Below, piece after piece: positions 9,637 through 17,196 of a DNA stretch of 64,000 bases (position 1 is the first letter of the stretch; each line of letters opens with the position of its first letter). Source of the stretch: Streptomyces venezuelae (GTDB lineage: Bacteria > Actinomycetota > Actinomycetes > Streptomycetales > Streptomycetaceae); the NCBI RefSeq assembly GCF_008642295.1, contig NZ_CP029190.1, positions 5,129,501 through 5,193,500 on the forward strand, written 5' to 3'. The position numbers and the translations under genes are program-made. Under the pieces are notes generated by a model. The model was not told where the DNA came from. It worked only from the letters and a program-made list of their open reading frames with translations, and did not search any database.

Positions 9637-11094
9637 CTACGCCGTGAAGGCTCCGGGGTGCACCGACTCGCGGGTGGCCGCGTACTGCTGCCGCACCGCC
9701 TGCCAGGCCGGCAGCAGCTCCTCGTCCACCTCCAGCACCCGGGCCGCGGCCGGAGGCCAGACCGGCGGGGTGTGCGGGGCCAGCGTGCCCTGCGCCACGC
9801 CCAGCGCCCAGGCCGCCTGCCGGGCCGCGCCCAGCGCCGCGTAGTCGGCCGGCTCCGGCACCACGATCTGGGTGCCGAACAGCCCCGGTGCCGCGGCCTG
9901 TACGGCGGGCAGCTCGGCCGCCGCGCCCAGCAGGAACACCCGCCGGATCTCCACCCCGCGGGTGCGCAGCACGTCCAGCGCGTCCACCAGCCCGCACAGC
10001 ATGCCCTCGAAGGCCGCCTGCGCCAGGTGCTCCGGCTTCATCGAGTCCCGGCGCAGCCCGGACAGGGTGCCGGCGGTGTGCGGCAGGTTCGGGGTCCGCT
10101 CGCCCTCCAGGTAGGGGAGGAGTACGAGGCCGTGGGCGCCCGGGGTGGACTGCAGCGCGAGCTCGCTCAGCCCCTCCAGATCGGTGCCCAGCAGTTCGGC
10201 GGTGCCGCGCAGCGTCCGTACCGCATTGGAGGTGTTCACCACCGGCAGGTGCAGGCCGGCCGCGTCGGCCAGCGAGGTGATCAGGCCGCCCGGCTCCGAC
10301 AGCGCCTCGTGGTGGACGGCCATCACCGATCCGGAGGCGCCCAGCGAGACCACCGCGTCGCCCGGTCCGAGGCCCAGCCCCAGCGCGGCGGCCATGGTCT
10401 CCCCGGTTCCGGCGGAGATCAGCAGTCCCTCCGGGGTGGTGCCGGCGGCTTCGGCCGGACCGAGCACCTCCGGCAGCATCGCCCGGTGCCCGAGGGCCAG
10501 CTCGACCAGGTCGGGCCGGTAGGAGCCGGTGGCCGCCGACCAGTAGCCGGTGCCGGAGGCCCCGCCCCGGTCGGTGGTGCGCCGGGCCGGCCGGCCCAGC
10601 AGCTGCCAGACCAGCCAGTCGTGCGGCTGCATCAGCACGGCGACCCGGCGGGCCGCATCGGGTTCGGTCTGGGCCAGCCAGGCCAGCTTCGCGATGGGCT
10701 GCGGATGCTGCGGGACGGACCCGACCGCCTCCACCCAGCCGGCCCGGCCGCCGAGCCGCTCCACCAGATCCGCCGCGGCCACCTGGGCCCGCTTGTCGTT
10801 GCCGACCAGGGCCGGCCGGACCAGCGCACCCTGTGCGTCCAGCGGCAGCAGCCCGTGCCCCTGCGCGGAGACCCCGATGGCCTGGACCCCTTCGAGCAGC
10901 CCGCCGCCGGCCGCCTCGCCGAGCGAGAGCAGCCAGGCCTGCGGGTCGATCTCGTGCGGGCCCGGGCCATGGGGGTCATCGGCCGGCAGCGGATGGGGTG
11001 CGTACCCCTGGCGGAGCACCGCCCCGGTGTCCGTGTCGCAGACGACGATGCGAGTGAAGGCGGAAGAGCTGTCCAGCCCGGCGACTATCCCCAT
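9637..11094 (-). CDS. FGGY-family carbohydrate kinase (xylulokinase-like)
   Basis: This 485-residue protein is a two-domain FGGY sugar kinase that transfers phosphate from ATP to a sugar or polyol. The N-terminal phosphate strand is GLDSSSAFTR. VSAQGHGLLPLD and the RGGASGTGYW segment (with the likely catalytic Asp just before it) match D-xylulose kinases. SLGASGSVM and the C-terminal FLLGAAAELPAVQ and DYAALGAARQAAWA blocks form the ATP site. Xylulokinase is the best guess; L-ribulose or glycerol kinase is less likely. No xylose isomerase or sugar transporter gene lies beside it. It uses an ATG start at 11094. It may be read through into the ABC exporter genes, but the 132-base gap leaves room for a separate promoter. 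Confidence 0.8.
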   Translation of the reverse strand: MGIVAGLDSSSAFTRIVVCDTDTGAVLRQGYAPHPLPADDPHGPGPHEIDPQAWLLSLGEAAGGGLLEGVQAIGVSAQGHGLLPLDAQGALVRPALVGNDKRAQVAAADLVERLGGRAGWVEAVGSVPQHPQPIAKLAWLAQTEPDAARRVAVLMQPHDWLVWQLLGRPARRTTDRGGASGTGYWSAATGSYRPDLVELALGHRAMLPEVLGPAEAAGTTPEGLLISAGTGETMAAALGLGLGPGDAVVSLGASGSVMAVHHEALSEPGGLITSLADAAGLHLPVVNTSNAVRTLRGTAELLGTDLEGLSELALQSTPGAHGLVLLPYLEGERTPNLPHTAGTLSGLRRDSMKPEHLAQAAFEGMLCGLVDALDVLRTRGVEIRRVFLLGAAAELPAVQAAAPGLFGTQIVVPEPADYAALGAARQAAWALGVAQGTLAPHTPPVWPPAAARVLEVDEELLPAWQAVRQQYAATRESVHPGAFTA

Positions 11095-11133
11095 GCGGAG
11101 AATTCTGCCGCACCCCGCGCACCCTCAGGTGAC

Positions 11134-11433
11134 TCAGGTGTTGCTGGTTCCCCAATCGTCCTCGGCTCCCTGCCCCCGGTCGCGCAGCGACCGCACCCGC
11201 TGGGTCACGGAGGCCGGCATGTGGTCCCCGACCTTGTCGCTCACCGTGGCGAAGGCCTTCCCGGCGAACTGCCGCGAGGTCTGCCCGGCCTGCTCGGCCG
11301 CGTTGCGGACCGCCGGGTTCTGCGCCAGCTCCCGTGCGGACTTCTTCATCTGCTCGTACCGCTCCCGCCCCGCCCGTGTACCGAGGACGTAGCCGAGGGC
11401 CAGTCCGGCGGCGAACGTGACCTTGTACCGCAT
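11134..11433 (-). CDS. YtxH-like small membrane-associated protein
   Basis: This 99-residue protein begins with a Gly-rich hydrophobic segment (VTFAAGLALGYVLGTRAGRE) followed by a charged, probably helical tail with Ala/Gln repeats (AEQAGQTSRQFAGKAF). That layout is typical of YtxH-domain proteins, which are small stress-related membrane-anchored proteins of unknown mechanism. The ATG at 11433 is preferred to an in-frame start at 11493 because an AAGGG ribosome site precedes it and the homology-like part starts there. It is divergent from the tRNA-Asn pair and sits 39 bases downstream of the sugar kinase start, on the same strand. Confidence 0.75.
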   Translation of the reverse strand: MRYKVTFAAGLALGYVLGTRAGRERYEQMKKSARELAQNPAVRNAAEQAGQTSRQFAGKAFATVSDKVGDHMPASVTQRVRSLRDRGQGAEDDWGTSNT

Positions 11434-11481
11434 GCCTGCCACCCTTCGTCGAGTCGGTGCCCGGCCTGCTGTCGATACCGA

Positions 11482-11513
11482 TTGGCGGAGCACCCCCCTG
11501 CTTGCGCTAATCT
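11482..11513 (+). promoter_or_regulatory. Possible promoter of the tRNA-Asn pair
   Basis: TTGGCG (11482-11487) and TAATCT (11508-11513) precede the tRNA genes by about 65 bases. The 20-bp spacer is longer than the ideal 17-18, so this is only a candidate. No other promoter-like pair stands out between the YtxH gene and the tRNA genes. Confidence 0.3.
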
Positions 11514-11579
11514 ATGTCTCGCAGCGAGCGACCGCCCCCCGGCAAGGCCGGAGGAGGGCTGTTCGGTGCAACGCAGCAA

Positions 11580-11652
11580 TCCCCTGTAGCTCAATTGGCA
11601 GAGCAGCCGGCTGTTAACCGGCAGGTTACTGGTTCGAGTCCAGTCGGGGGAG
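11580..11652 (+). tRNA. tRNA-Asn (GTT), copy 1
   Basis: This is a 73-nt cloverleaf. The acceptor stem TCCCCTG pairs with CGGGGGA. The D-arm is AGCTCAATTGGCAGAGC, the anticodon loop CTGTTAA carries GTT, and the T-arm contains GGTTCGAGTCC. The discriminator base is G. The 3' CCA is not encoded. It reads AAC/AAU codons. Confidence 0.96.
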
Positions 11653-11657
11653 CGCGA

Positions 11658-11730
11658 TCCCCTGTAGCTCAATTGGCAGAGCATTCGGCTGTTAACCGGA
11701 GGGTTGCTGGTTCGAGTCCAGCCGGGGGAG
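11658..11730 (+). tRNA. tRNA-Asn (GTT), copy 2
   Basis: This is a second 73-nt tRNA-Asn only five bases after the first. It has the same acceptor stem, D-arm and anticodon loop but differs in the anticodon stem (TTCGG/CCGGA), variable loop and T-stem. CCA is not encoded. The two genes must be processed from one precursor, and they look like a tandem duplication that has since diverged by compensated changes. Confidence 0.96.
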
Positions 11731-11736
11731 CGGTGA

Positions 11737-11766
11737 AGAAGAGGACCCCCGAGTGGGTCCTCTTCT
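11737..11766 (+). terminator. Intrinsic terminator after tRNA-Asn pair
   Basis: A perfect 12-bp stem (11737-11748 with 11755-11766, AGAAGAGGACCC/GGGTCCTCTTCT) has a six-base loop and is followed by a T-rich stretch (TTTCCGTTCATTTTTT). This is an unusually canonical rho-independent terminator for this organism. Confidence 0.9.
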
Positions 11767-11928
11767 CGTTTCCGTTCATTTTTTCCGCCCGGCATGGAAC
11801 CGGGCAGCCCTCAGCGCGGTCTCTCTGGACGGACGAAGCCGATCATGCGGGGCAGCCGGAGCAGGAGATCGTATGAGCGGCTATGCTGCGGCAGACGGCG
11901 CGCACACATGTACGCGCCACGCCGTGGA

Positions 11929-12002
11929 GGGGCGGTAGCTCAGCCGGTTAGAGCAGCGGACTCATAATCCGTCGGCCGTGGGTTCGAGTCCCACCCGCCC
12001 CA
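11929..12002 (+). tRNA. tRNA with CAT anticodon (Ile2 or elongator Met)
   Basis: This 74-nt cloverleaf has acceptor stem GGGGCGG/CCGCCCC, discriminator A, and anticodon loop CTCATAA with CAT. CCA is not encoded. The anticodon stem (GCGGA/TCCGT) with the G27-U43 pair and A31-U39 resembles bacterial tRNA-Ile2, whose C34 becomes lysidine so that it reads AUA. Elongator tRNA-Met shares the same loop, so identity is left open. It lacks initiator-tRNA features: the anticodon stem has no GGG/CCC run and the first acceptor pair is matched. Confidence 0.9.
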
Positions 12003-12006
12003 CTGC

Positions 12007-12042
12007 AAGCCGCAGGTGAAGAATCGTTTTCACCTGCGGCTT
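12007..12042 (+). terminator. Intrinsic terminator after the CAT tRNA
   Basis: A perfect 14-bp stem (12007-12020 with 12029-12042) around an eight-base loop, followed by TTTGTCATT, ends the tRNA transcript. Its stem is nearly repeated 850 bases downstream at 12858-12889. Confidence 0.88.
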
Positions 12043-12170
12043 TGTCATTGGCGCGACTCGGGTGCGGACACGGGTGGCCGGGAGGGGGCGTTCTTGTGTG
12101 GCTCCGGGTACGGTCGGTGACGAAGCGGGTGATATCGCCCGCTGCCCCTTGAGGAGACCGGGGTGATGGC

Positions 12171-12839
12171 ATGCCGTACGAGCCGGAGCCGCGGCGGGAT
12201 CCGTTCGGCGAGACCCGCTGGCCGATGGCCGGTGCCGTCGTCGTCGCCATGGCGCTGCTCCTGCTGACGCCCGACGACCTGCGCCTGGGGCCCCGCTGGC
12301 TGCTCCCGTGCATCGAAGGGCTGCTGCTCGTGACGCTGATCGCGGGCGACCCCGGCCGGATCAACCGGCGCTCGGCCGTTCTGCGCTTCGTGTCGATCGC
12401 CCTCGTCGGTGTGCTGGCCGTCAGCGCCATCTGGTCGACCGTCAGGCTGGTCGACGACCTCATCCACGGCGGGGCCGAGACGAACTCCGCCACCGGGCTG
12501 CTCCAGGCGGGCGGCGTCGTCTGGGCCTCCACCGTGCTGGCGTTCTCCCTGCTGTACTTCGAACTCGACAGCGGCGGAGCGGCGGCCCGGGCCCACCGGA
12601 TGCCCGCCACCCCGGAACTCGCCTTCCCCCAGCAGCTCAACCTCGACCTGAACGCCGTGCACTGGCGCCCCCGGTACGTCGACTACCTCTACCTCGGGCT
12701 CACCAACTCCACCGCCTTCAGCCCCACCGACGTCATGCCGCTGGCCCCCTGGGCGAAGATCGCCATGGCCGTACAGTCCCTTGTCTCGCTGCTCATCCTC
12801 GGGCTCGTGATCGCCCGAGCCGTGAACGTCCTCGCCTGA
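12171..12839 (+). CDS. Four-helix integral membrane protein of unknown function
   Basis: This 222-residue protein has four predicted membrane segments: about 18-35, 44-58, 71-89 and 107-126, with a fifth hydrophobic segment at the C-terminus (about 200-220). The soluble stretch at 127-195 contains PELAFPQQL and the motif DYLYLGLTNSTAFSPTD, reminiscent of DUF1345-type predicted membrane proteins. No catalytic motif is evident. A GAGGAG ribosome site about 14 bases upstream supports the ATG at 12171. It stands alone, bracketed by two nearly identical hairpins at 12007-12042 and 12858-12889, between tRNA genes and a convergent ligase gene. Confidence 0.72.
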   Translation: MPYEPEPRRDPFGETRWPMAGAVVVAMALLLLTPDDLRLGPRWLLPCIEGLLLVTLIAGDPGRINRRSAVLRFVSIALVGVLAVSAIWSTVRLVDDLIHGGAETNSATGLLQAGGVVWASTVLAFSLLYFELDSGGAAARAHRMPATPELAFPQQLNLDLNAVHWRPRYVDYLYLGLTNSTAFSPTDVMPLAPWAKIAMAVQSLVSLLILGLVIARAVNVLA

Positions 12840-12857
12840 GAGCGGGCCCCGCCGTGG

Positions 12858-12889
12858 GCCGCAGGTGAAGGATCGCTGTCACCTGCGGC
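12858..12889. terminator. Hairpin terminator, near-copy of the tRNA terminator
   Basis: An 11-bp perfect stem GCCGCAGGTGA/TCACCTGCGGC (12858-12868 with 12879-12889) encloses a ten-base loop. It lies between convergent genes and can serve both. About 30 of 34 bases match the terminator at 12007-12042 after the CAT tRNA, including most of the loop. Confidence 0.75.
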
Positions 12890-12895
12890 TTCGGG

Positions 12896-14065
12896 TCAGA
12901 AGGCCTCGGTGGTGTCCGCCAGGTGGCGGAGGACGTCCGTGAGGTCTCCTCTGCGGGCGTAGGCCGCGCGCTGGCGGTGGGCGCCGGAGCCGTCACGCAG
13001 GAGAGCGGCCAGGGTGGTGGCGGCGTGGTCCAGGTCACCGGCCGCCGCCAGTTCCGGGGCGATGTGGTCGAGCAGGGCCTCCGCGAGGTCCGCCGCGGGG
13101 AGCTCGGTGCCCGTGTAGGGGTCCAGGCCGAAGCCCTCCAGGCCGTCGTGGGCGGCCCGCCAGCGGGCCAGCCGCAGTACCTCGTCCCGGGCCTCCGGGG
13201 CCGGGTGGTGCCCGGCGATCTCGCGCAGCGCGGTCGCGACCAGGGCGCGGGCCAGTTCGGCCTGGAGCACCGCGGTCTCGATGTCCGGGGACATGTCGGG
13301 CGCCCGGATCTCGAGCGTGGGCCAGTTCCCGGACGGGCGGAGGTCCCAGTAGACCATCTTGGTGTCGAGCGCCGCCCCGGAGCCGAGCAGGGTCTGGACC
13401 GAGCGCCGGTAGTGGGCGGTGGAGGTGAAGTGCGGCGGCAGGCCCGCCGAGGGCCAGGCGGACCAGGCCATGGCCCGCCAGCTGGCGTGGCCGGTGTCGC
13501 GGCCCTGCCAGTACGGCGAGTTGGCGGCCAGCGCGATCAGCGTCGGCAGCCACGGGCGGACCCGGTTGGCCACGGCCACGGCGGTGTCCACGTCGAGGGT
13601 GCCGATGTGGATGTGCCGGCCGCAGCCGACCAGGGTGTCGGTGAGGGCGCCGAAGCGGCGGTGCTGTTCGCGCTGGCGCGGTTCGTCGTCGGTCAGGTGC
13701 AGGGGCCCGTCCAGGGCCACCACCGGAGAGGGGCTGGCGAGCAGCCGGCAGCCGTGCGTCCGGGCCGCCTTGGCGAGGGAGCGCCGCAGCGCGCCGAGTT
13801 CCTCGCGGAGGGTCGTGGCCGAGTCGGCGATGGGGGTGGAGATCTCCACCTGGTACCGGGTTCCCTCGGCGTGCAGATGGTGCGGTTCCCCGCCGGCGGT
13901 GGCGAGGACGAGCGGGGCGGCCGGGACCACCTTGAAGGTCCGGGCGTCGACGAGGAGGAACTCCTCCTCCACCCCGACCGTGAGCGGAACGGCGCCGGCC
14001 CGGCCGCCGGCCCGCCCGATGGTGCGAAGAGTGTTGCTCGCGGTTCCTTTGCCAGGTTCGATCAC
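12896..14065 (-). CDS. YbdK-family carboxylate-amine ligase (GCS2-like)
   Basis: This 389-residue protein belongs to the glutamate-cysteine ligase type-2 family (YbdK), which joins a carboxylate to an amine with ATP. The signature VGVEEEFLLVD lies at about 30-40. QVEISTP (about 94-100), GRHIHIG (metal/ATP site) and LEIRAPD follow in the expected order. YbdK proteins have weak glutamate-cysteine ligase activity; actinobacteria use mycothiol, so the true substrate is uncertain. The GTG start at 14065 is preceded by GGGAGG. It is monocistronic, divergent from the MFS gene across a 516-base spacer and convergent with the membrane-protein gene. Confidence 0.83.
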   Translation of the reverse strand: MIEPGKGTASNTLRTIGRAGGRAGAVPLTVGVEEEFLLVDARTFKVVPAAPLVLATAGGEPHHLHAEGTRYQVEISTPIADSATTLREELGALRRSLAKAARTHGCRLLASPSPVVALDGPLHLTDDEPRQREQHRRFGALTDTLVGCGRHIHIGTLDVDTAVAVANRVRPWLPTLIALAANSPYWQGRDTGHASWRAMAWSAWPSAGLPPHFTSTAHYRRSVQTLLGSGAALDTKMVYWDLRPSGNWPTLEIRAPDMSPDIETAVLQAELARALVATALREIAGHHPAPEARDEVLRLARWRAAHDGLEGFGLDPYTGTELPAADLAEALLDHIAPELAAAGDLDHAATTLAALLRDGSGAHRQRAAYARRGDLTDVLRHLADTTEAF

Positions 14066-14581
14066 TGCGCCTCCCTGGACATACGAGTCTTTTCATCATG
14101 AGCTGAGCGCCAGGTGGGGAGCGCACGCCGATTCAGTCAAATCTCCAGGAACCATGGCGGGTTACCGGCCCGGAGTGGCCGGCTCCGCGACCCAGGGGTC
14201 CGGTGGGGTGACTGGTGCCGCTGGGTGCCGGGCCGTGCGGCCGGGCCGTGCGGGGTGCCGTGGCGTGCGGCCGGCCCGGCCCGGGCCGGGCGCCGACCCG
14301 TGCCGCCGGCCCCGCGCCGGGTGCCGGGTCGGCGGCAGCGGCCGGGCCGGTGGCACGGGTCGGGGTGGTGGGGAGGTCGCCGGGGCGGCGTACCGGTCCG
14401 GCGGATGCCGGATGCCGGATGCCGGATGCCGGTCCGGCTGGGTGCCTTGGCGTGGCGCCAGCGGTCGCCGGGGCCGTGGGTGCCCGGCCGGCGGCACGCG
14501 CCCGGCGCAGGGCCGGGCCGGGGGCGTGGGGCGGCGGAATAATGGCCGGTGCTTGGATGCGGTGCCCGGTTAGCATCCCGT
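14066..14581. other. 516-bp low-complexity intergenic spacer
   Basis: This gap separates the divergent ligase and MFS genes. It is very G-rich on the plus strand, with reiterated GGTGCCGGG, CCGTGCGGCC and GGCCGGG words, and contains the tandem repeat at 14404-14431. Frames on both strands are open here only because the base bias removes stop codons; the translations are Arg/Pro/Gly/Ala strings without domain character. I see no gene or RNA. A T/A-rich patch near 14075-14150 may hold the ligase promoter. Confidence 0.6.
14404..14431. repeat. Four tandem copies of a 7-bp unit
   Basis: GATGCCG is repeated four times without interruption (14404, 14411, 14418, 14425). It is non-coding and may vary in copy number between strains by slippage. 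Confidence 0.9.
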
Positions 14582-15883
14582 GTGACGCGTACCCCCTCCT
14601 CCACCCAGCCGGAAGACCGGGCCCCGCGCGACGAGGGCCCGGCCCCGGACCGGCGGCGGATATTCGCCGACCTCACCCCGCTGCGGACCTCGCCCGACTA
14701 CCGGCGGCTGTGGATCGGGAACACCGTCTCCTGGATGGGCGCGGCGATGACCGTGCTCGCGGTCCAGCTCCAGGTGTACGACATCACCGGATCCAGCTTC
14801 TCGGTCGGCCTCGTCGGGCTGTTCGCGCTCGTCCCGCTGATCGTCTTCGGTCTCTACGGCGGAGCCATCGCCGACTCCGTCGACCGGCGCGCCCTGGGCC
14901 TCGCCAGTTCCGGCGGGCTGGGCCTGCTCTCGGTGGTGCTGGCCGCCGCCGCGCTGCTCGGCTATCACCGGGTGTGGCTCCTCTACACCGTGGTCGCCCT
15001 CCAGGCGGTGTGCGGTGCGCTGAACTCGCCCGCCCGGTCGGCGATGATCCCCCGGCTGCTGCCGCCCGAGCAGCTGCCCGCCGCCAATGCGCTCCAGTCG
15101 GTGACCACCACCTCCGGGTTCCTGGTGGGGCCGATGCTGGGCGGGCTGGTCGTGGGCCTGTGGGGGTACCAGGCCGCGTATCTGATCGACGCGGTCGCCT
15201 TCGTCGGAGCCTTCTACGCGATGTGGCGGCTGCCCTCGATGCGGCCGGAGCGGGCGGACGGCAAGCGGGGCCGGGCCTCGGTGCTGGACGGGCTGCGGTT
15301 CCTCGCCACCCGGCCCAACATCCGGATGACCTTCTTCTCCGACCTGTGCGCGATGGTGCTGGCCCAGCCGAAGGCGCTGTTCCCGGCCATCGCAGTGATC
15401 TGGTACGGCGGCGATGCCCTCACCGTGGGGCTGCTGGGCGCCGCCACTGCGGCAGGTGCGCTGCTCGGCGGCCTGTTCTCCGGCTGGCAGGGCCGGATCC
15501 GGCGGCACGGCCTGGCGATCCTGTTGTCGGTCGCGGCCTGGGGGCTGGCCATCGCGGTGTTCGGGCTCACCCGGAACCTCTGGCTCGGGCTGTTCTTCCT
15601 GGCCCTGGCCGGCTGGATGGACACCATCTCGATGGTGTTCCGCACCACCATGCTCCAGGCCGCCACCCCCGACGACATGCGGGGGCGGCTGCAGGGCGTC
15701 TTCATCGTGGTGGTCGCGGGCGGGCCCCGGCTGGGCGACTTCCTGGCCGGCACGGCCGCCGACCTCACCTCGCCGGAGCTTGCCATCACCGGCGGCGGAC
15801 TGGCCTGTGTCCTGGCGGTGGCCCTGCTCGCGGCCCGCTGGCGCGGCTTCGCCCGCTATGACGCGCGGTCGCCGGTGGCGTAG
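14582..15883 (+). CDS. MFS exporter (DHA3/EntS-like)
   Basis: This 433-residue membrane protein has about 12 hydrophobic segments starting near residue 38. The first-helix sequence SPDYRRLWIGNTVSWMG, the loop GAIADSVDRR after helix 2 and the ALNSPARSAMIPRLLP segment are typical of the DHA3 branch of the major facilitator superfamily, which includes enterobactin exporter EntS and macrolide pump MefA. It probably exports a small molecule by proton antiport; the substrate is unknown. The GTG start at 14582 is preferred over an in-frame ATG at 14549 because TAGCAT lies five bases upstream without a ribosome site, as in leaderless mRNAs. The gene ends at a repeat-rich junction with the convergent cupin gene. 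Confidence 0.85.
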   Translation: MTRTPSSTQPEDRAPRDEGPAPDRRRIFADLTPLRTSPDYRRLWIGNTVSWMGAAMTVLAVQLQVYDITGSSFSVGLVGLFALVPLIVFGLYGGAIADSVDRRALGLASSGGLGLLSVVLAAAALLGYHRVWLLYTVVALQAVCGALNSPARSAMIPRLLPPEQLPAANALQSVTTTSGFLVGPMLGGLVVGLWGYQAAYLIDAVAFVGAFYAMWRLPSMRPERADGKRGRASVLDGLRFLATRPNIRMTFFSDLCAMVLAQPKALFPAIAVIWYGGDALTVGLLGAATAAGALLGGLFSGWQGRIRRHGLAILLSVAAWGLAIAVFGLTRNLWLGLFFLALAGWMDTISMVFRTTMLQAATPDDMRGRLQGVFIVVVAGGPRLGDFLAGTAADLTSPELAITGGGLACVLAVALLAARWRGFARYDARSPVA

Positions 15884-15900
15884 CCCCCAGCCCCCGAAGC

Positions 15901-15966
15901 CGGAGCCGGCCTCCGGAGCCGGAGCCGGCCTCCGGAGCCGGAGCCGGAGCTGGCCTCCGGAGCCGG
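15901..15966. repeat. GGAGCC/GGCCTCC repeat tract between convergent genes
   Basis: Three imperfect 18-25 bp units, each built from GGAGCC hexamers and ending in GGCCTCC, abut the cupin stop codon. CCGGAG and CTCCGG arms alternate, so the tract can fold into several competing hairpins and may act as a two-way terminator. Confidence 0.75.
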
Positions 15967-16338
15967 TCAGGCGTCCACCGGTTCGCGGGTGCGGTCGCCG
16001 CCCGCCGATCCGGTGTTGACCGTGCCGGCCGGCTCGAACAGCAGGACCGACACCTCCTCCGAGGCGGCCGGGCAGTGCTCGACCCCGCGCGGTACGACGT
16101 ACAACTCGCCTGGTCCGAGCACCACCTGCCCGTCCCGCAACCGGATGGTCAGCTCCCCGCTGACCACCAGGAACATCTCATCGGTGTCCTCGTGTGCGTG
16201 CCACACGAACTCGCCCTGCAGTTTGGCGGCCTTGATTTCGTAGTCGTTGATCCGCGCGATGCGGCGCGGCGCCCAGTGCTCGTCGAACCCGGCCAGTTTC
16301 TCCGCGATGTCGACCTTGCCGACTCGGTTCACAGTCAT
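15967..16338 (-). CDS. Cupin-domain protein
   Basis: This 123-residue single-domain beta-barrel protein carries the two cupin motifs. Motif 1 is around VWHAHEDTDEMFLVVSGEL (about 46-64) with the metal-ligand set His-His-Glu, and motif 2 is LGPGELYVVPRGVEHCP (about 75-91) with the final His. The residues support metal binding, but no reaction can be named. The ATG at 16338 begins the recognisable domain; an open frame extends much further upstream, where it is only the shadow of the AraC gene. It is divergent from the AraC gene with 48 bases between the start codons, so the regulator may control it. Confidence 0.85.
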   Translation of the reverse strand: MTVNRVGKVDIAEKLAGFDEHWAPRRIARINDYEIKAAKLQGEFVWHAHEDTDEMFLVVSGELTIRLRDGQVVLGPGELYVVPRGVEHCPAASEEVSVLLFEPAGTVNTGSAGGDRTREPVDA

Positions 16339-16374
16339 GGCGGCAGCCTGCCGGGGCCGCCGACGGCCGTCTTG

Positions 16375-16380
16375 TACGTT
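16375..16380 (+). promoter_or_regulatory. -10 element of a probably leaderless AraC-family gene
   Basis: TACGTT ends six bases before the ATG at 16387, and no ribosome site intervenes. This TAnnnT-N6/7-start arrangement places transcription initiation at the start codon. Confidence 0.55.
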
Positions 16381-16386
16381 CCTGAC

Positions 16387-17178
16387 ATGACCGTCTCGGC
16401 GTGGCAGCCCGAAGTGCCGGGGATCACCGAGGTGTTCCACGCCCGGTTCACCGCCCACGCCTATCCGGCCCATGTCCACGACACCTGGACGCTGATGATC
16501 CTGGACAGCGGCCGGGTCGATTTCGCGCTCGATCGCGAGCGGCACGGTGCCGGGGTGCCGGAGACCGTGGTGCTGCTCCCGCCGGGGGTGGTGCACGACG
16601 GCCGTACGGTCACCGAATCGGGGTTCCGTAAAAGGGTGCTGTACCTGGACACCTCGGTGCTGCCGGCCGGGCTGACCGGGGCCGCCGTGGACACCCCGCT
16701 GCTGCACGACGCCGCCCTGCGGGACCGGGTCCACGGACTGCACCGGGCGCTGGGCGGGCGGGAGCTGTTCGAAGCGGAGTCGCGGCTGGCCTTCGTACGG
16801 GAACGGCTGCGCGACCGGCTGGCCGGGTGGGGCCCCGCCGGGCCGCGGCCCCCGGGCGCCGGGCTCGCCGTACGGCTGCGGGAACTGCTGGACGCCCGGA
16901 CCGTCGAGGGGATCACCCTGGCGGAGGCGGCCGATGAGCTGGGGGAGGCCCATACGACCCACCTGATCCGGTCGTTCGGCCGGGCCTTCGGGCTGCCGCC
17001 GCACGCCTATCTGACCGGGCGGCGGGTGGCGGCGGCGCGGCGGCTGCTGCTCGCCGGGATGCGGCCGGCGGAGGTGGCGGTGGCGGTGGGATTCCACGAC
17101 CAGGCCCATTTGACCCGGCACTTCCGGCGGTATGTCGGAACCAGCCCGGCACGGTTCGCCCGATCAGGCCGAGTGTGA
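16387..17178 (+). CDS. AraC-family transcriptional regulator
   Basis: This 263-residue protein has an N-terminal AraC-type cupin sensing domain (about 1-140: FTAHAYPAHVHDTWTLMIL, LLPPGVVHDG) and a C-terminal double helix-turn-helix (about 165-263). In the second HTH, VAVAVGFHDQAHLTRHFRRYVGTSPARF is interrupted here only to note that the key F-x-D-Q-x-H-x-x-R-x-F-r-r pattern is complete. It should bind DNA in response to a small ligand. The ATG at 16387 is preferred; a longer open frame upstream overlaps the divergent cupin gene. The two genes probably form a regulator-target pair. Confidence 0.9.
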   Translation: MTVSAWQPEVPGITEVFHARFTAHAYPAHVHDTWTLMILDSGRVDFALDRERHGAGVPETVVLLPPGVVHDGRTVTESGFRKRVLYLDTSVLPAGLTGAAVDTPLLHDAALRDRVHGLHRALGGRELFEAESRLAFVRERLRDRLAGWGPAGPRPPGAGLAVRLRELLDARTVEGITLAEAADELGEAHTTHLIRSFGRAFGLPPHAYLTGRRVAAARRLLLAGMRPAEVAVAVGFHDQAHLTRHFRRYVGTSPARFARSGRV

Positions 17179-17196
17179 ACGGAAGTTGGCCGGATT

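Noticed and set aside
11929..12889. Integrated element with attL/attR at the CAT tRNA
   Set aside because: No integrase is present, and the downstream repeat covers only the terminator stem and not the tRNA 3' end.
14404..14431. Possible CRISPR-like or regulatory array
   Set aside because: Units are 7 bp and contiguous with no spacers, so this is a simple tandem repeat.
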